DNA of 64,000 nucleotides from Orthonyx spaldingii (taxonomy: Eukaryota > Chordata > Aves > Passeriformes > Orthonychidae). The position numbers and the translations under genes are program-made. This document shows, piece by piece, positions 62,920 to 64,000 of this stretch. Positions within the stretch are counted from its first letter, which is position 1, and the number at the start of each line of letters is the position of its first letter. The stretch lies in the NCBI GenBank assembly GCA_013397795.1, contig VZTJ01000539.1, forward strand, positions 811,675 to 875,674. The letters run 5' to 3'. The notes under the pieces were generated by a model. That model was not told the DNA's origin. It was given only the letters and a program-made list of their open reading frames with translations, and did not search any database.

Positions 62920-64000
62920 AACATTCAAGTGGTTGTGGTCAAATGAGTTTTTCTTGCTCTGTGTAGTTGGGAGTTCACAGTAGCAGTGCCAATGTCTAGA
63001 TAATTAACGAAGAAGCTCTGTTAAACCCAGAGAGTCTGCTAGTGTCAGGTCTTTTAGTTTCATTTCTGGACAGCTTAGTTGGGTAGTTTGTACCTTATCA
63101 GGCAGAAGTAGGGATTTAAATTGCTGCTATTTAGTTGGAGGCAATTCCTCTTCTCTTTAAAGGTCCCATTCCTGCGTTTATTAGTATTCTGTATACACAA
63201 GCCTTGGAATGTGTTTTTTGTTTTGACTTCTTATGATGGGAAAGATTTTAGCAATTTTTTTTCTGGCTTCCTTCTATTTATTAAGTTGTCTTGGAATTAT
63301 AACTTTGGGTTTTTTTAAACACTGACAGTGATCACACTTTTCTTGCTTACTCTTCACCCTCTTCCTTCTCACTCATGATTTCATTATATCAGCACCACAA
63401 GTATTCTGGAAAGACTTTTAAAAAGAAGATAATATTTAGAAAAGGTATATATTCTAGATCTTTGGGGGAAATATAGATGTCACAGGATATTTTGGGTTTT
63501 TTCTGTAGTGTCTGCCTCATTCCATTCCTTGCTGTAGGTTTGAAACCAGTTTTTCTTTCTGTGCCTTGAAAATAAAGTGCTGCTCTGTGAGGTGGATTCA
63601 GAGAGATTACTGCAGGATTTAAGCAGTATTGCAATCAGCTCTGGTAACTTGTAAGTATAAAGGATTTTTTCTTTGACTGATGTTGCAACCAGAGACATGT
63701 GTTCATAATACATAATCACGACACATAAACATAACACGTAGGTGAGACCTGGAGTTGGAGTTGCAGCTAATCCTTTCAGTGGATGAAACAGTTTGGTCCA
63801 GTGGTGATCCACTGAACACGGTTTGAGCATTTCTGGCTTGTGTCATAGCTGACATTTTTCTGGCTCTCAGCATGACCAAAAATCCTACTGAGTTGAACCC
63901 AAAGCATAATATCCACTGAGATAGGTCTTTGATAACAGAGCTAGGAAGAGGTTATGCTCTCTTACTCAAGCCTGTGTATAAGTGAATAAGCCTATTACTT

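Larger units (their letters stand above)
6993..64000 (+). other. LRMDA: LRMDA intron (5' part), more than 57 kb
   Basis: It starts with the donor gtagga after the exon. No further LRMDA exon was found: I looked on the + strand for a terminal exon, expected to encode a tail of roughly 50 residues with a Tyr-rich motif (YVYYGK-like), and saw none. The final exon therefore probably lies beyond 64 kb, in keeping with the very large introns of this gene in other vertebrates. The contents are listed separately: enhancer-like blocks, CR1 and older repeats, microsatellites, short tandem duplications and one gap. Stretches not listed, such as 10.3-12.4, 16-23, 26.5-31, 36-39, 48-50.6 and 55-57.9 kb, look like ordinary AT-rich intron with no recognisable element. 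Confidence 0.7.

Noticed and set aside
6993..64000. LRMDA terminal exon
   Set aside because: I searched the + strand for a phase-0 exon with a Tyr-rich YVYYGK-like tail. Candidates containing tactatgg or tatgatggg (19929, 63232) do not continue correctly.
1..64000. CRISPR arrays, bacterial operons, tRNA and rRNA genes
   Set aside because: No regularly spaced direct repeats, no cloverleaf and no rRNA signature. The window is vertebrate intron.

Overview
The window is vertebrate nuclear DNA, almost certainly from a bird. It is AT-rich, has no bacterial-type gene density, and is poor in interspersed repeats. The clear transposon remnants are 3' ends of CR1 LINEs carrying the avian signature (the 'cccttccaac...aaccattctgtgat' type of tail). 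The antisense copy at 43.26 kb resembles CR1 subfamilies common in Neoaves and passerines, so a neoavian host is a reasonable guess, but the species cannot be fixed from this window.

Only one protein-coding exon is well supported: 6866-6992 on the + strand, 127 nt with canonical splice sites. It encodes the C-terminal cap of a leucine-rich-repeat protein. The peptide (YFVLHKLTNLKFLDTRKV ... FMKVVKPKDAK) matches what I recall of LRMDA (formerly C10orf11), leucine-rich melanocyte differentiation-associated protein. In human that gene spans about a megabase with very large introns. I found neither the preceding LRR exon nor the terminal exon here. The simplest reading is that the whole 64 kb lies inside LRMDA: the end of one intron (1-6865), one exon, and more than 57 kb of the next intron.

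The introns hold several kinds of sequence. (i) A series of high-complexity, AT-rich blocks dense in homeodomain, POU-octamer and PBX/MEIS-like motifs look like conserved noncoding or enhancer candidates, the best at about 7.3-8.0, 23.2-23.8, 32.6-33.0, 33.85-34.3, 47.1-47.6, 51.9-52.4, 53.6-53.8, 58.8-59.2 and 62.25-62.9 kb. (ii) Three CR1 fragments lie at 26.3, 43.3 and 60.0 kb. (iii) Two probable very old amniote repeats lie at 45.1 and 54.6 kb. (iv) There are microsatellites, short recent tandem duplications and hairpins. (v) There are two assembly gaps, the first of which appears to be flanked by a false duplication.

Functional reading: the exon belongs to a pigment-cell gene, while the noncoding blocks may regulate LRMDA or a neighbour. 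In human the developmental gene ZNF503 lies next to LRMDA, so a regulatory-landscape role is an attractive but unproven inference. No CRISPR, tRNA, rRNA, intact mobile element or convincing complete small gene was seen. I did not find a clearly new biological system. The items most worth checking are the candidate enhancer blocks, an antisense coding-like stretch at 40.39-40.79 kb, two exon-like segments at 39.56 and 42.6 kb, and the assembly artefact at 0.44-0.60 kb.
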